A stretch of 64,000 nucleotides of DNA from Haliclona indistincta. Its lineage: Eukaryota; Porifera; Demospongiae; Haplosclerida; Chalinidae. The stretch covers positions 18,823,752 to 18,887,751 of the forward strand of contig OZ024783.1 of NCBI GenBank assembly GCA_964017065.1, given 5' to 3'. Shown one piece after another: positions 23,182 through 36,300 of this stretch; the stretch's first letter is position 1, and every line of letters begins with the position of its first letter. The position numbers and the translations under genes are program-made. Below the pieces are notes generated by a model, which ran no database searches, was not told the origin of the DNA, and saw only the letters and a program-made list of their open reading frames with translations.

Positions 23182-26100
23182 GTGAGTATTGTTAGTGGTC
23201 ACATGATGTCATTATTACGTCATAATTACATCATAACTTTGGCATGCAGAATTCAGGTTCTAAACATTTGAATTTCTATCGGCAGTATTGTGTTGCTTGC
23301 TTTGCACTCTTCAGAAGTTCTTTGTTGGCTCCCATTCAATGTGAGATCGAAACTACGAGAAAAAATTAAATTAATATCAAACTTAATAATTAGTTAGCAC
23401 CCACAATAGGGAATAATATTGATTTCTCGTGAGATTTGTCCTGCTGCCCGTGAGACCGTGAGACTGGATGTGGGTGCGTGCGTGCGTGTACGTGTGCGTG
23501 TTTGGTGAGCCTGGGTGAGAACAGTATGCATCATGTGATCTGAGCTGTGTTGATCAGTCTCAGTAGCACCATATTATCGTTGCCTCGATCATGTGCTAGC
23601 TGTAGCCTGTCCTCTCTCTGTTCATCAGTCTCAACATGTGTAGTCTTGTTGGTCGGCTCTACTGCCGTGAAGAACCACACATGATGCCTTGTGATGATCT
23701 GTGCACTTGCTCAGTCTCTGACTGCCTAATACACAATTAGGCATGAGATTATTATTCTTTTAAATTTTCCTATTATTCTTTTAAGAATTTCTCAAAATTT
23801 AAACCTATTATTCTCACAAAATTAACCGATTATTCCAGAAATAATCTCATAAAATTTTCGCCAAATAAAAGTTTTCATCGCTTAATATCATTGCTCATTA
23901 TTTTATGCAATTAAAGATAATAGTGGACTATAAGAAAATTAAAGCTACATACATGTATTTCACAAGTATGGTAAGTACCATTATGTTGATGCATTGTATT
24001 GATGCTTACACTGAAATTCCTGAAGTAAGTAGCCATTAATCTAGGAGATGTCTACGTAAACTCAGAGCTATCCAACAGTTTAGATAAAATGTACAAGTAC
24101 TTAGGTAGTCAACTATGGGCGCTTTTGCTGTCAGAGAAGTCTAAGATGGCCGTCAAGGTGAGCCAGCCATATTAACGCAAGAACGAAAGCAAAATCCTCG
24201 AGTCACATTGCAAGCTCTTGTCGTGCTTAGCCTGTTGATACCCTTAACCGATGCGTAGAAGTGATCGCTGATCTCTGTAGCTCGATCGATGGACAGAATG
24301 AACGTCGTTTACTGCTATATGCTTCCATTCATCGTCCTGATGATGCACATGTGACCATGGGTGATCAAATTTGACCGATTATTCTCGAATATTCTCAAAT
24401 TCTTTCAGTTACCTATTATTCTAAAAATTATTCCAGCCAGGAGCCCATAACGAGAAGGAGCGTCTAACGCTCAATGGGCCTGTATAACCATCATTTCTGA
24501 ACTGTACTACCAAATATGGAAGTATTGCGGCTCTGTACTCATGTAGTGTTAAACAAGCTTGTGGCTAGGTGTTTACATTATGCGCTTTAATTAGAGTAGT
24601 GCCAAACCACGTGCAACCATGGAAACGTAACGCTAGTACTGTGGGCTCCATGGTTTCCATGGTTGCACGTGGTTTGGCACTACTCTTATTAAAGCGCATA
24701 ATGTAAACACCTAGCCACAAGCTTGTTTAACACTACATGAGTACAGAGCCGCAATACTTCCATATTTGGTAGTACAGTTCAGAAATGATGGTTATACAGG
24801 CCCATTGAGCGTTAGACGCTCCTTCTCGTTATGGGCTCCTGTTCCAGCATAATAAGTGCATGCCTAACGAATGTGTGATCAACATGTAGTAAAATACTGT
24901 CCAATCAATAAGAACACAGGAGCATTAAAGAATGATGTAGGCATATAGATAGATACATCACAGAGGACACTGTTTGATCAGTGTGGGACTTGCTATATTG
25001 AACAACAGTTGATTATGTAAAATGTTGCATTGTTTATTAATAATCACTGTGTTGTTGTTATCATTCTGTACTATTATACAGTTGACACCACTTATGACTA
25101 GCTCGATCAAGGGACACTTACAGGTTGTTCAACTGCTCCTATTACTACCTGAGATAGACATCAATGCCAGAGATAGGGTATGTTAGTAGATACGCACATG
25201 TGTATCTGTCTGTCTGTCGTCTGTCTATAAACTAATAATTATTATGGTCGACTGCTATATGTACTTGGTGAAAGTTGAGTCGAAACAACAGTCCTTGTGA
25301 CATTTAAATTCGTCTTTATGCCTTCTTCAACGGGTTTTGAAAAAGGAAATTTGTTTTGATACCATGGGATAATGTACTGCCTAAGCAGACAGTATTATCT
25401 TTGCCGATCGGCAATAATATGTCGGGATGACCTCGAACTAAGATGGCGGCTACTCATGTGTGAAAATGAGTTTTCGCACATATCTCTACTGTTATACATT
25501 TCTACTGCATTTTCACTATCTCTAAGGGAATCTGAAGTACGAGCGCTTGTAGGAAGTCTAAGAAAGTCGCGGGGACTGCTTGATTGTCGACGAAAAGCAA
25601 GATGGCGACTCTCAGGGAGGCCGTTGCAGATCTTGGCTGTTGTAGCGTTTCTCGAGATTCCAGACATCTAGGATTGATCAGGCGATTGTTCTGAGCATGG
25701 AAATACCTTTGGCGAAGCGGGCTGACGTTTCTAAAGTGGTAAACAGAAATCGCCGCCCACGCAAATTGTTCGTCTTATTCTTTCTTCTTCTTTCTTCTTC
25801 TTCTTCTTCTTCTTCTTCTTCTTCTTCTTCTTCTTCTTTTTACTTTCAGTAAGCCTAGCACTTTCCTGAGTGAACGAATCACTACCAAACCTGCACAATT
25901 GCACGTGTATATATCTGGAATAGTGCACTTACGTCTTAGATAGGCATTAAACACTACCAGAAGCGAGTAATCCTTGAAAAACGTGGTTTTTAGGCCGTTT
26001 GGACTGAAGACGCCATTAAATAATTAACCCTCTTGTCGCTACTTATTATTGACTCCGCCCACATCAGTTTTGCTGCTATCTCGATCGATACTTTGTTTTG

Positions 26101-29100
26101 TCTCTGGTCTGGACGCTTCAGCGCGCAAGCCAGAGGAATGAAATTTGTCTAGAGCTGTACAGTGTACTATACTCTAAGTAACATTGATCTGTTTGTTAAA
26201 GCTTTAGATGGCGGGTTAAAACGGACATGCCCAGACGGTTGGCTTCAACAAGATTCTACTAGGCGTGGTCCAACTATTTAGTCTTGCAGCATCGTAATCG
26301 AGTTGTCAGTATTAGTCTCTTCTTCATCTATTACAGTACTAACAAGTATCATGTTGTCAAATCATACATGCATGGACTTGATATTTTAAACCTTTCATTG
26401 AATGATTGGTAGTATTAAATGATTATTTTAAACCACACTCTTTACTCTCGAAGACCCATGCACATTCACATCTGCATGCTAGACTAGTAACTGCTTCTCA
26501 AATGAAATGATAACATCTAACATACTAGAATAAGTTCAAACTGATAGTGATCAAAAAAGTAACAGGAACAAGTAAAGTAAAAGCTTTAAGGTGGCGGGTA
26601 CGCCTAATTTTAATCATCTTCAAAGGATCGTGTCTGTCTATTCATAAAATTTACAGTTTTCAGAGTTTATAAAATAAATCCTGTACTTGTAGATTACAGT
26701 TTGTAAAAAATTTTAATAATCATTAATGATTATTGACCTAGTTATTAATGGTTAATTACAACTTTATTTTTTATGTCTCATTTTATTTCAAGCGAACGAA
26801 ACTTCGCCAGTGCTCTTGTCTAGTTAAAGTCTAGGATCGGAAGTATGTGTTTTGAGCTAGACACCATTGAGTAATGGAAATCTAAGATCATAAAAGCCAC
26901 CAAACAGCTCGGCGATCAAAAACGGTATTGAATTTTGCAAAACGGATACTTACAATCTTAGATAATGTTGAGATGAACATGCAGCGTGATTGTGAAGTCA
27001 AACAGCAGCTTTCTCAGAATATGAGACGTAAAAAATAAAGTTGTACGCGAACATTTGGCGCACTCAAGATCAATAATTAAGTCATAGAATGTGTGCTTGT
27101 AGTAGAACTACTTGCAGTCGGAACTAGTGTTATCTCCGGTTCTTTCTCGGACTCTCTCTGACGGACTGACCACTGATGTGCTGAAAGCTCGGAATTATCG
27201 TCAGTTTGCTGCATCGAAGTAGCGAGCGACTGGAACATGCAGCGCTTCGTGCCTACTATTCATTTAACGCGTGGTTTACGCGGGCGAACAGCTTGTGCAT
27301 AGTTGTGGTAACCACGACTATGAATAATCTTACGCGTTAATGACCGTACCCGCCACCTTAATAAAAAAACTGAAAAGTGTAGGGATGACTCTTAAAAAAA
27401 GAAAGGAACAAGATGGGATGATGCTTGCAAAAGTAAAGGAACAAGATGGAATAATGCTTCCAAATGTAAAAGTCCCAAGTATCCCTACATCAGCGGCTTG
27501 AAGGAGGACGCAGTCCGATGACGTAATTGACGGTTCTAAATAACTAGAGGTATCTGTGTTTGGAGGACGCAGTCCGATGAAGTACTTGACGGTTGTAAAT
27601 AACTAGAGGTGTCTGTGTTTAGGAGGACGCAGTCCGATGAAGTAGTTGACAGTTGTAAAGGTGTAGGAAGATTATTCCGCATTAATTTGTCAGTTGCACG
27701 TTGTCACAGCAAGCCGCTGATGTAGGGATACTTGGGACTTTTACATTTGGAAGCATTATTCCATCTTGTTCCTTTACTTTTGCAAGCATCATCCCATCTT
27801 GTTCCTTTCCTTTTTTAAGAGTCATCCCAGTTTTTTAATTAAAGCTTTTTTACTTTACTTTACTAGTTTTGGTGAAGAATTTCTAATGTAATTTTTTAAA
27901 AGCATGGAATGGTAATACAATTGACTTGCTAACAGACCATAGATCCTTACATCAGTGGCTGCTTTGCAATTTTGCTGATTATAGCTAGTTCAGCTAGTTG
28001 CTGTTGACTGACACCTGACATGCATTCAGCCGGCTTGTGACAAAATATTGATCTTATGTACAGCGACTGATGCAGGGATCTATGGTCTGTTAGCAAGTCA
28101 ATCGTTTTACCATTCCATGCTTGTTCCTTGTTAGTTTACATTGTGGACCAGTGGTAGATTTCACAGCCCTACATCCTTTTGATTTCGATAGAAATCTTTA
28201 TAATTTTCTTGTTTGTGTCCTTTTTTGTTGTTCAGTGAAGTGCAGTTTAATATCATGCAAGGTCTTTGTTTCCACCATTGGTTTAGTTTTCCTGTTATCG
28301 ACGGCTTTTCTTTATTATTAACAGTTTAAACTTGTAGCTAAAAATAATTGTTATGCTGTAAATATCAGCTCGCCTACACATGCATGCAGTGCATACGAGC
28401 CCCGCCCACACTTGTTTGTAGACCTGTACGGCGGTTATAATTATCTGCCAAGTGCAGAATGGTGATCCTACTCGAGCTTACCGTCCCTTCGAATACTCCA
28501 GACAAATAATGTGTTCTCCGTGATCCATACGGCATGCGATACTCAAGGTAGTGCTTGGTCACGTGCACTATTAGGGAGACACGGTAGTGTCTCCCTATGT
28601 AGGGTTGAACGAGAAAGCAAGATGGCGGCTACATACAATGTATTAGCGTTCAAACGCTGATATTTCGCCTGGTGATGAATTTTCTACGTCCAAAGACACT
28701 TAAATCTGCTATCTGGCGTTGCCCCATCTTACAGTAGCAAGGAGATTGCTCGAGATTGTTGCTAAAGTGACGAACCTGGAAACGGTGAAAATCGAGTTTC
28801 GTCATCTTCGTTTACTTCTTTTTTTCTTCTTTCTTCTTTCTATTTTCCACTCGCCTAGCACCTTTACGTGAGCAGTGCCGAGACCAAAACACCCACGAAC
28901 AGTCGTGAAATTCTCCTGGCATGTGCCTTTTGAACTTAGTTTTTAGCGAAATGGCGATATAAATTCCGCGATTTCTCGATCGTGATCCATTGTCAGCTAA
29001 GTGTTAGACGCCATTAATAATTATAGTGATTGCGCAATACGCACATGACCAAGCTGTGGTTAGCGCTCGTGACCAAGCACAAGCTTGAGTATCGCCACGC

Positions 29101-30348
29101 CGTATAGATCACGGAGAACAGATTTTTGTCTGGAGTCTTCGAAGAACGGTAAGCTGGCAAGCGCAGAATCACCATTCTGCCTTGCCAGATAGTTATAACC
29201 GCCGTAAACAAGTGTGGGCGGGGCTCGTATGCACTGTATTCATGCATGCGTAGGCGAGCTGATATCTACAGCATAAGAATTATTTAGCTACAAGTTTAAA
29301 ATTGTTAATAATAAAGAAAAGCCATCAACAACAGGAAAACCAAACCAATGGTGGAAACAAAGATGGCACAGTAATTGCATGATATTGAACTGTACTTCAC
29401 TGAAAAAGAAAAAAAAGGACACAAACAAGAAAATTAAAAAGATTTCTATCGAATTCAAAAGGATGTAGGGTTGTGAAATCTACCACTGGTCAACAATGTA
29501 AACTAACAAGGAACAAGCATGGAATGGTAACACGATTGACTTGCTAACAGACCATAGATCCCCCTACATCAGTGGCTGTACATAAGCTGTCACAAGCTGA
29601 ATGCACGTCAGGTGTCAGTCAACAGTAATTAGCTGAACTAGCTATAGTCAACTACAGCAGCCACTGATGTAGGGATCTATGGTCTGTTAGCAAGTCAATC
29701 GTGTTACCATTCCATGCTTGTTCCTTGTTAGTTTACATCGTTGACCAGTGGTAGATTTCACAACCCTACATCCTTTTGATTTCGATAGAAATCTTTTTAA
29801 CTTTCTTTAGCAACTTGGTCAAGTGCGTATTGCGCAATCACAATAATGGCGTCTAACACTTAGCTGACAATGGATCACAATCGAGAAATCGCGGAATTTA
29901 TATCGCCGTTTCGCTAAAAACAAAGTTCAAAAGGCATCTGACAGGAGAATTCCATGACTGCTCGTGAGTGTTTTGGTCTCGACACTGCTCGCGTAAAGGC
30001 GCTAGGTGCGCTGAAGAAAGAAGAAAGAAGATGATGAAACTTGATTTTTGCCGTTTCCAGGTTCGTCACTTTAGTAACAATTTTGAGCAATCTCCTTGCT
30101 ATATACTATAAGATTTGGCAACGCCAGAGAGCAGATCTAAGTGTCTTGGACGAACTAAATTCATCACCAGGCGAAATATCAGCGTTTGAACGCTAATACA
30201 TTGTATGTAGCCGCCATCTTGTTTTCTCATTGATCCCTACATAGGGAGACACTACCGTGCCTCCCTAATAAACCTTCCAAATAAGGCACGGATCACGCTT
30301 TATGCTTTTGTGGCTTTTGCAACGAGTAGTGAAACCGCTGTCTGTCTA

Positions 30349-30398
<50 letters not shown>

Positions 30399-33300
30399 AC
30401 AATATAATCACTGATATACCAGACCATGTGTACTACAGTGCTGCAGTATGATCTCATTGTTCTCTTGCTCTGGCTTGCTCCGTCCACTAGTAGACTATTG
30501 CAATACATGTCCAATGATAATAGTATTTCCTGTGATGTGTAGACACTATGTGTCATACTGTACTGGTACACAAGCCATCGTCTGATACTGTAATACACTA
30601 CACTGTAATACACTGTAATACACTGTGTTATTACCAACAAGACTAGTTACCATGTGTTGTGCATGACACCACTTCACACTCAGGCTGCGTTTACACGATG
30701 ACGCTTTCAGCTGAAAATGCGCAAAAATGCAAACTTTCTTTGCGGATATACCTTTGTTTAAGCGACAACGATGAATACGAGTGGTGTTTTTAAGCGAAGT
30801 ATTATCAAAACAAAGACGCTTCTCATAGTGGAAACTTTAAAAAATGATAAAACAGTAACGACAATTTTCATCGTGTAAACAGCAAAAACGGGAAGCGCAC
30901 TCATTATCGAAAACAATTTCAACTTGAGATGGCAAACACAAAGCTTCTGTTACTCGTACTACTGATAAGCTGCTTATTGGTTTTGCAGCAAATCAGTCAA
31001 GCGACAATGATCGAATAAGGACATCTCTATGCCCAGAGACAAAAAAAACTACATGTAGCATACTGAAAAGGTTTTTCGTGGAAAAAAGGGGCAGTCTTCT
31101 TCGCAGGAGGCTTGGGCACTCAGAAGCAGCCTCTTTCGAGTTGTTTTTGGGTGGCATCTTACATCACTAGTTTATACAGCAGAAAGCATTAGGGCTGCTA
31201 TGCTAATGATATTCACTGTTATGTAATGATATTCACAACAGCAGTAATGATAATCATCGCTTGTATAGGTAAACTTGTGACATAGAAAATGTCCAACACT
31301 GTCCAATGGGGTATATTGACGGCTGCATACTCTTGCTTAACCTTTTAACCCCTAATGACGCCATTTGGCGTCATACATACTTCAGACAGCATAACTTTAT
31401 GAAAAAGTGCTAAAATATCCCAAAATTAAGCCAAATTGAAGAATACAAATAACCACAAAGAATCGACCAGTTTTCGGTGCCCCCTGCACTAAACATATTA
31501 TTGGCTCCAGCATTTTTTCTATGGCTTCAGTGCAAATTTCACAGCATTTTAGGAAAAACAAAATGGGAGCCAAGAAAAATTTGGACATTTTATGGCTTCG
31601 GGTGCTCGGAAAACACATTTTTGCGCATACTCTATGATCTGGGCTACATTTTACCAAGAGTATATAATTAAGAAGAGTGTCGAACTGCCAATACCCGCGT
31701 AGAAACACTGAACAAAGTAACGTGACTTCCGGTCAGTTTCACGTGAGAAAAACGCCGTAAATTCGTCCGTAATCTGCTAGTATAACTAAGTGATACGTAT
31801 AGCAAGGAGACGTGGTCAGCCTGAAACGTCACTCGCAGCAGCCACTCGCCGTCAAACTTAGTGGAATGGAGCAGGGAAGAAAAAGGAAAAGCGATCGCGA
31901 TGTACAAGGAACAGTAGTAAAACGACCAATGCTAGTAACTGCAAGCCTAGTTGATCCCATGCTGGCTGAATCACCACGACGCTTTGGAGTACCAAAGCCA
32001 CCACGGCGCTTTGGAGTAGCGCACGGCTCAGTCATTTGCTGTTCGTCATTTTCTACTTCCTCGCATTCTATTTCCTCACAGTATTCATCCAGATATAAGC
32101 AATCGAAGCCCCCATCTTCACCTTCACTTTCATCGTCGACGACGTCCATTGGCTCTAGCCTGGCTCTAGCTAGCTAGCAAACACTCTGACGTCAGTCAGG
32201 CTCACGTGAAACTGACCGGAAGTCACGTTACTTTGTTCACAGTGTTTCTACGCGGGTATTGGCAGTTCGACACTCTTCTTAATTATATACTCTTGATTTT
32301 ACATTGACCAAAACCACTGCTATTTACATGTACTTTTCAGTAGCCAGCCCCAAAGTACTAACCTTGAGCAAAATTTGACGAGGTCGTTGCACTTTATCGG
32401 CTTCACTTTCGAAGTGGGAGGGGCATAGCGACCGACTTGAGTGTGGGCAATTGCGGCTACTCACTGGCGTAAAAGGATGCAAATTTGAGACCAGTAGCAC
32501 AAAAGACACAAGAGATTATTCACGATAGAAGTGGTCAGCATTTACGAGGTTAAAATTTCAGCAAGATAATTAATTTTAGTAATTAAAGGGTTAATCAACT
32601 TCTTGTGCACGCACATTCGCCAAGCTAGCTAGTTGTCCGTTCACGCCACATGCACCTATCATGGGTGTGGTTAATGAGATGAGAACGCATTGCGTTTTCA
32701 TTTTTCGTTTTTAAACCGTTTACACGACGCATATTATTAACCCTTGGCGCATGCGCGAGGGTTCAGTGTCTACACTCACCTGATGACGCTCTTGCTCTAA
32801 TATCCACAAGTAAGGCTGACATTCTTCGTCAAGATGAATGTAACCTGATGTTGAATGGATATGCAGTTAATCACCCAGCAAACCTGGTTGCTCGTATTGC
32901 TGACTCTGTCTCCTGGCGTAAACTCTAGGATACAGCGCTCGATCATGGCCCTAGAGGCACAGAACAACTACAAAGAATTATGTAATATATAAACCATGGT
33001 TTGGAGGTGTGTATGCTGAATATACCACCCGAGGTCGAGACTTCCGATGACCGAGACCGAGGGTGGTATATTCGGCATACACACCGACAAGACATGGTTC
33101 ATATGTTATATACCTTAGTGAGTGGGCGTCGCTTCTTGCTCGCGTTTGCGTGGATCTCGATTTAGCGGTGAGTCACGGGCCGAGAGGAGGCCCCAAGTGT
33201 GTACGCGTACTTGGGCGGGGTTTAATTTGTCACATGCTTGCCAATTTAATACCCACTAGTGTCAGGATGATTGTACACTAAAATCTCAGCCACTTCTGCG

Positions 33301-36300
33301 CATCTTCGCCCTGAAACTGGGTGCTGCTAGTTGCAAGGCGAATAACTGTCCGAGGATGCCCTCGCGCAACCTAAACCTGGTCACGTGACCAGGGCACACC
33401 TCTTGGTTAACCCCTTGAGGAGTGTATTTCTCATATACCACCATGGTGGTATATATCGCATAATCTCCATGGTGGATTATGCGTTATATACCACCATGGC
33501 GGTATATGAGAAATTCACTCTTCAATGGGTTAACTGAGGTGTGCACCATGGTGGAATATGAGAAATATACCACCTGTGCCTTGTATTGGGACGACCACAC
33601 ACTATGGTATATATTCCACTTATCTCGGCCCACATATGCCAACTTCTGCTGCTATCTATGCAACCATCCAGTAGACTCATCATGGTTGTTTCATCTCTGC
33701 TCCGAACATTCAGTCACCATTACTTCTACAGTCTCCAATAACTCTATAAACCTTGGTGTCGAAGACATACTCAGACTACTCATCAGTGAGAGTAATGACT
33801 TGTTTGAGATTAAATTTCCTTAACTCTGTTTAATATTCATATCTCAAATAGTCAATTATCTGTACTATATGCTTATACCCTCATGTCCTTGCAATAATAA
33901 CCTTTGGTACTTGGTTTGTCATCGTTGTCCATCGAGCTGCCGAGATCAGCGATCACTTTTACGCGCTGGTAAAGTTATGACATGATAAGCACCGCAATGG
34001 CTTGTAATTTGACTCTTGGATTTTGCTAAAGCGCTTTCATTCTCGAGTTATGGCTGACTCACCTTGACGGCTATCTTGGACCTCTCTGACTACAAAAGCG
34101 CCCATAGTTGACTACCTATAGTACTTTTAGATTCCATAAAAACCGCAGAACAGCTCTGTGGGTACGTAGATATTTTAGGAAAGAGCCTACACTACAGCAA
34201 TGGCTACCTGGTCACAATGGTCACGCCCACTTGACACACCTTGTCCTTGTGGTCAGCACTTTGCTGTCTTCTGGTTAGCAGTGCAGTTTCAATAGCAAGC
34301 AGGTTGGCTTTAGCTGCAAAGCTCCTTCTCAAAATAATAACTAAGGAGCTAACTCGATCTACAATGTGCAACACGCCGAGGGTTTTGTGAAATCTGTTCA
34401 TTATGACGGTCGTGACCCACTGTTTTTTCATTGCCATCCTCACCGTGTACACGCAGCCTCAATAACCATGTGCTCTTCACTTGTTGTTTATTCTATAGGG
34501 TGGTGCTACAGCACTTCACTACTGTGCATACAGTGGTAACACAGCTTTAGCTGAGCTATTGATTGCTGCAGGTGCAGCTCCAGGTTCAACCAATAATGTG
34601 AGTACATGTGTGTCTAGTGATACTAATAATATACTATACTATCATAAAGTGCTTACTGTAGATTGCACCATGCATACATGTAGATACATGAGCCTGCATG
34701 TGTCTCTGTACCGCTCTGAAGAAGATACGAGTTTTAATTCCAAGTCTTTTTCCTCTGTGCTACCAAACCATGTTCTGTAGTAACCATCACATAAAAAACA
34801 GTGATTTGAATGATTGAATTTTATAGATCTGCGCATATAAAATTCTATAACACAGAGAGTGTGGAAGGGTCTATATGTTCATTTATGGTTCAAGCTATGT
34901 TAGAATCAGTTTATGCAGTTTGGGTGTGTTTCTGATTACAATATGTATTGATATGACAAAGTCATTTCTAATTTTGGTTTTTGTGTGTGTGTCATGACTC
35001 ACATTGTTCTATTTTTACACTAGAGTGGCGATACTCCACTTGATGCGGCGAGAAATTATAACCGTCAAGACATGGTGGACTTGCTGGAGAGAGTTGGTCA
35101 GTAAATGATAACATGAGCTACTGAGCTATGAAGTGTTGTAGAGGCTGACCACACCTACTATTACCATAGTCAACATACTATCACTATACTAATTTTTGAG
35201 ATAAGAAATAAGTTATTACTATAAAATTTTAATTATATCTCTTTCAGCATCCGCTCAACCGTCCAGTGAGTCTGGTGCCCCTCCCACAACACCTGGTGAG
35301 ACTGAGCTAGCCACACACTCTCTTGTGTCCACCATCTTACAGTGTGTTTACATTGGCGTTGGGTATTGTTCCAGAACTCTTCTAGCACTAGTGTAAATAG
35401 AGTAGCTCAAGCTTGTCATACTCCTGCTGGAAGCATATCGTGCTGTCTGAAGCCTGTCACGTTCAAATTAACGGTTTACGGAATGGTTTTAACAACATTT
35501 CTGGATTTTTTCTGTGTTAGTGTAATCACTACCACCATCCAGGATAATAGCATGTTTAAACCAATGTAGTCACTTACTTTATTAACCAACAGACAGTTTG
35601 AAAGTTGTAGGTGTGTAGAGTTGTAGAGTCTGACCACACCTACTATTACCATATTGTCAACATACTATTACTATACTCATGTAATGACTTACTCTAATTT
35701 TTGAGATAAGAAATAAGTTATTACTAACCAATTTTAATTATCTCATTCTCTCAGCATCCACTCAACCGTCCAGTGAGTCTGGTGCCCTTCCCACAACACC
35801 TGGTGAGACTGAGCTAGCCACACACTCTCATGTGTCCACCATCTTACAGTGTGTTTACATTAGCGCTGGGCATCGTTCCAGAACTCATCTAGCACTAGTG
35901 TAAAAAGAGTAGCTCAAGCTTGTCATACTCCTGCTGGAAGTCTATCGTCTTAACGTGCCTGTCTGAAGCCCGTCACGTTCAAATTAAGAGTTTACGGAAT
36001 GGTTCTAGCAACAGTTCTGGATTTGTTCTGTGTTAGTGTAATCACTACCACCATCCAGGATAATAGCATGTTCAAACCAATGTAGTCACTCACTTTATGA
36101 ACCAACAGACAGTATGCAAGTTGTAGAGTTGTAGAGTCTGACCACACCTACTATTACCATAGTCAACATACTATTAGGGAGGCATGGTAGTGATTCCCTA
36201 TGTAGGGATGAACGAGAAAACAAGATGGCGGCTACATACAATGTATTAGCGTTCAAACGCTGATATTTCGCCTGGTGATGAATTTTATACGTCCATAGAC

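Larger units (their letters stand above)
30670..34458. mobile_element. 3.8-kb insertion in the gene 2 intron relative to gene 1
   Basis: Gene 1 reads CTTGACACCTCAATAACC here (425-442), whereas gene 2 is split between GACACC and CAATAACC. The insert ends with AGGCTGCGTTTACACG (30682 on) and CGTGTACACGCAGCCT, imperfect inverted repeats. Inside are several further repeats: 31337-32592, 33000-33540 palindromes, and 33900-34430 (reverse copy of the gene 1 intron repeat). Confidence 0.6.

Noticed and set aside
27471..27735. Possible CRISPR-like array (three ~60-bp repeats with GGAGGACGCAGTCCGATGA)
   Set aside because: Only three units, no distinct spacers, in an animal genome and inside a MITE with inverted ends.
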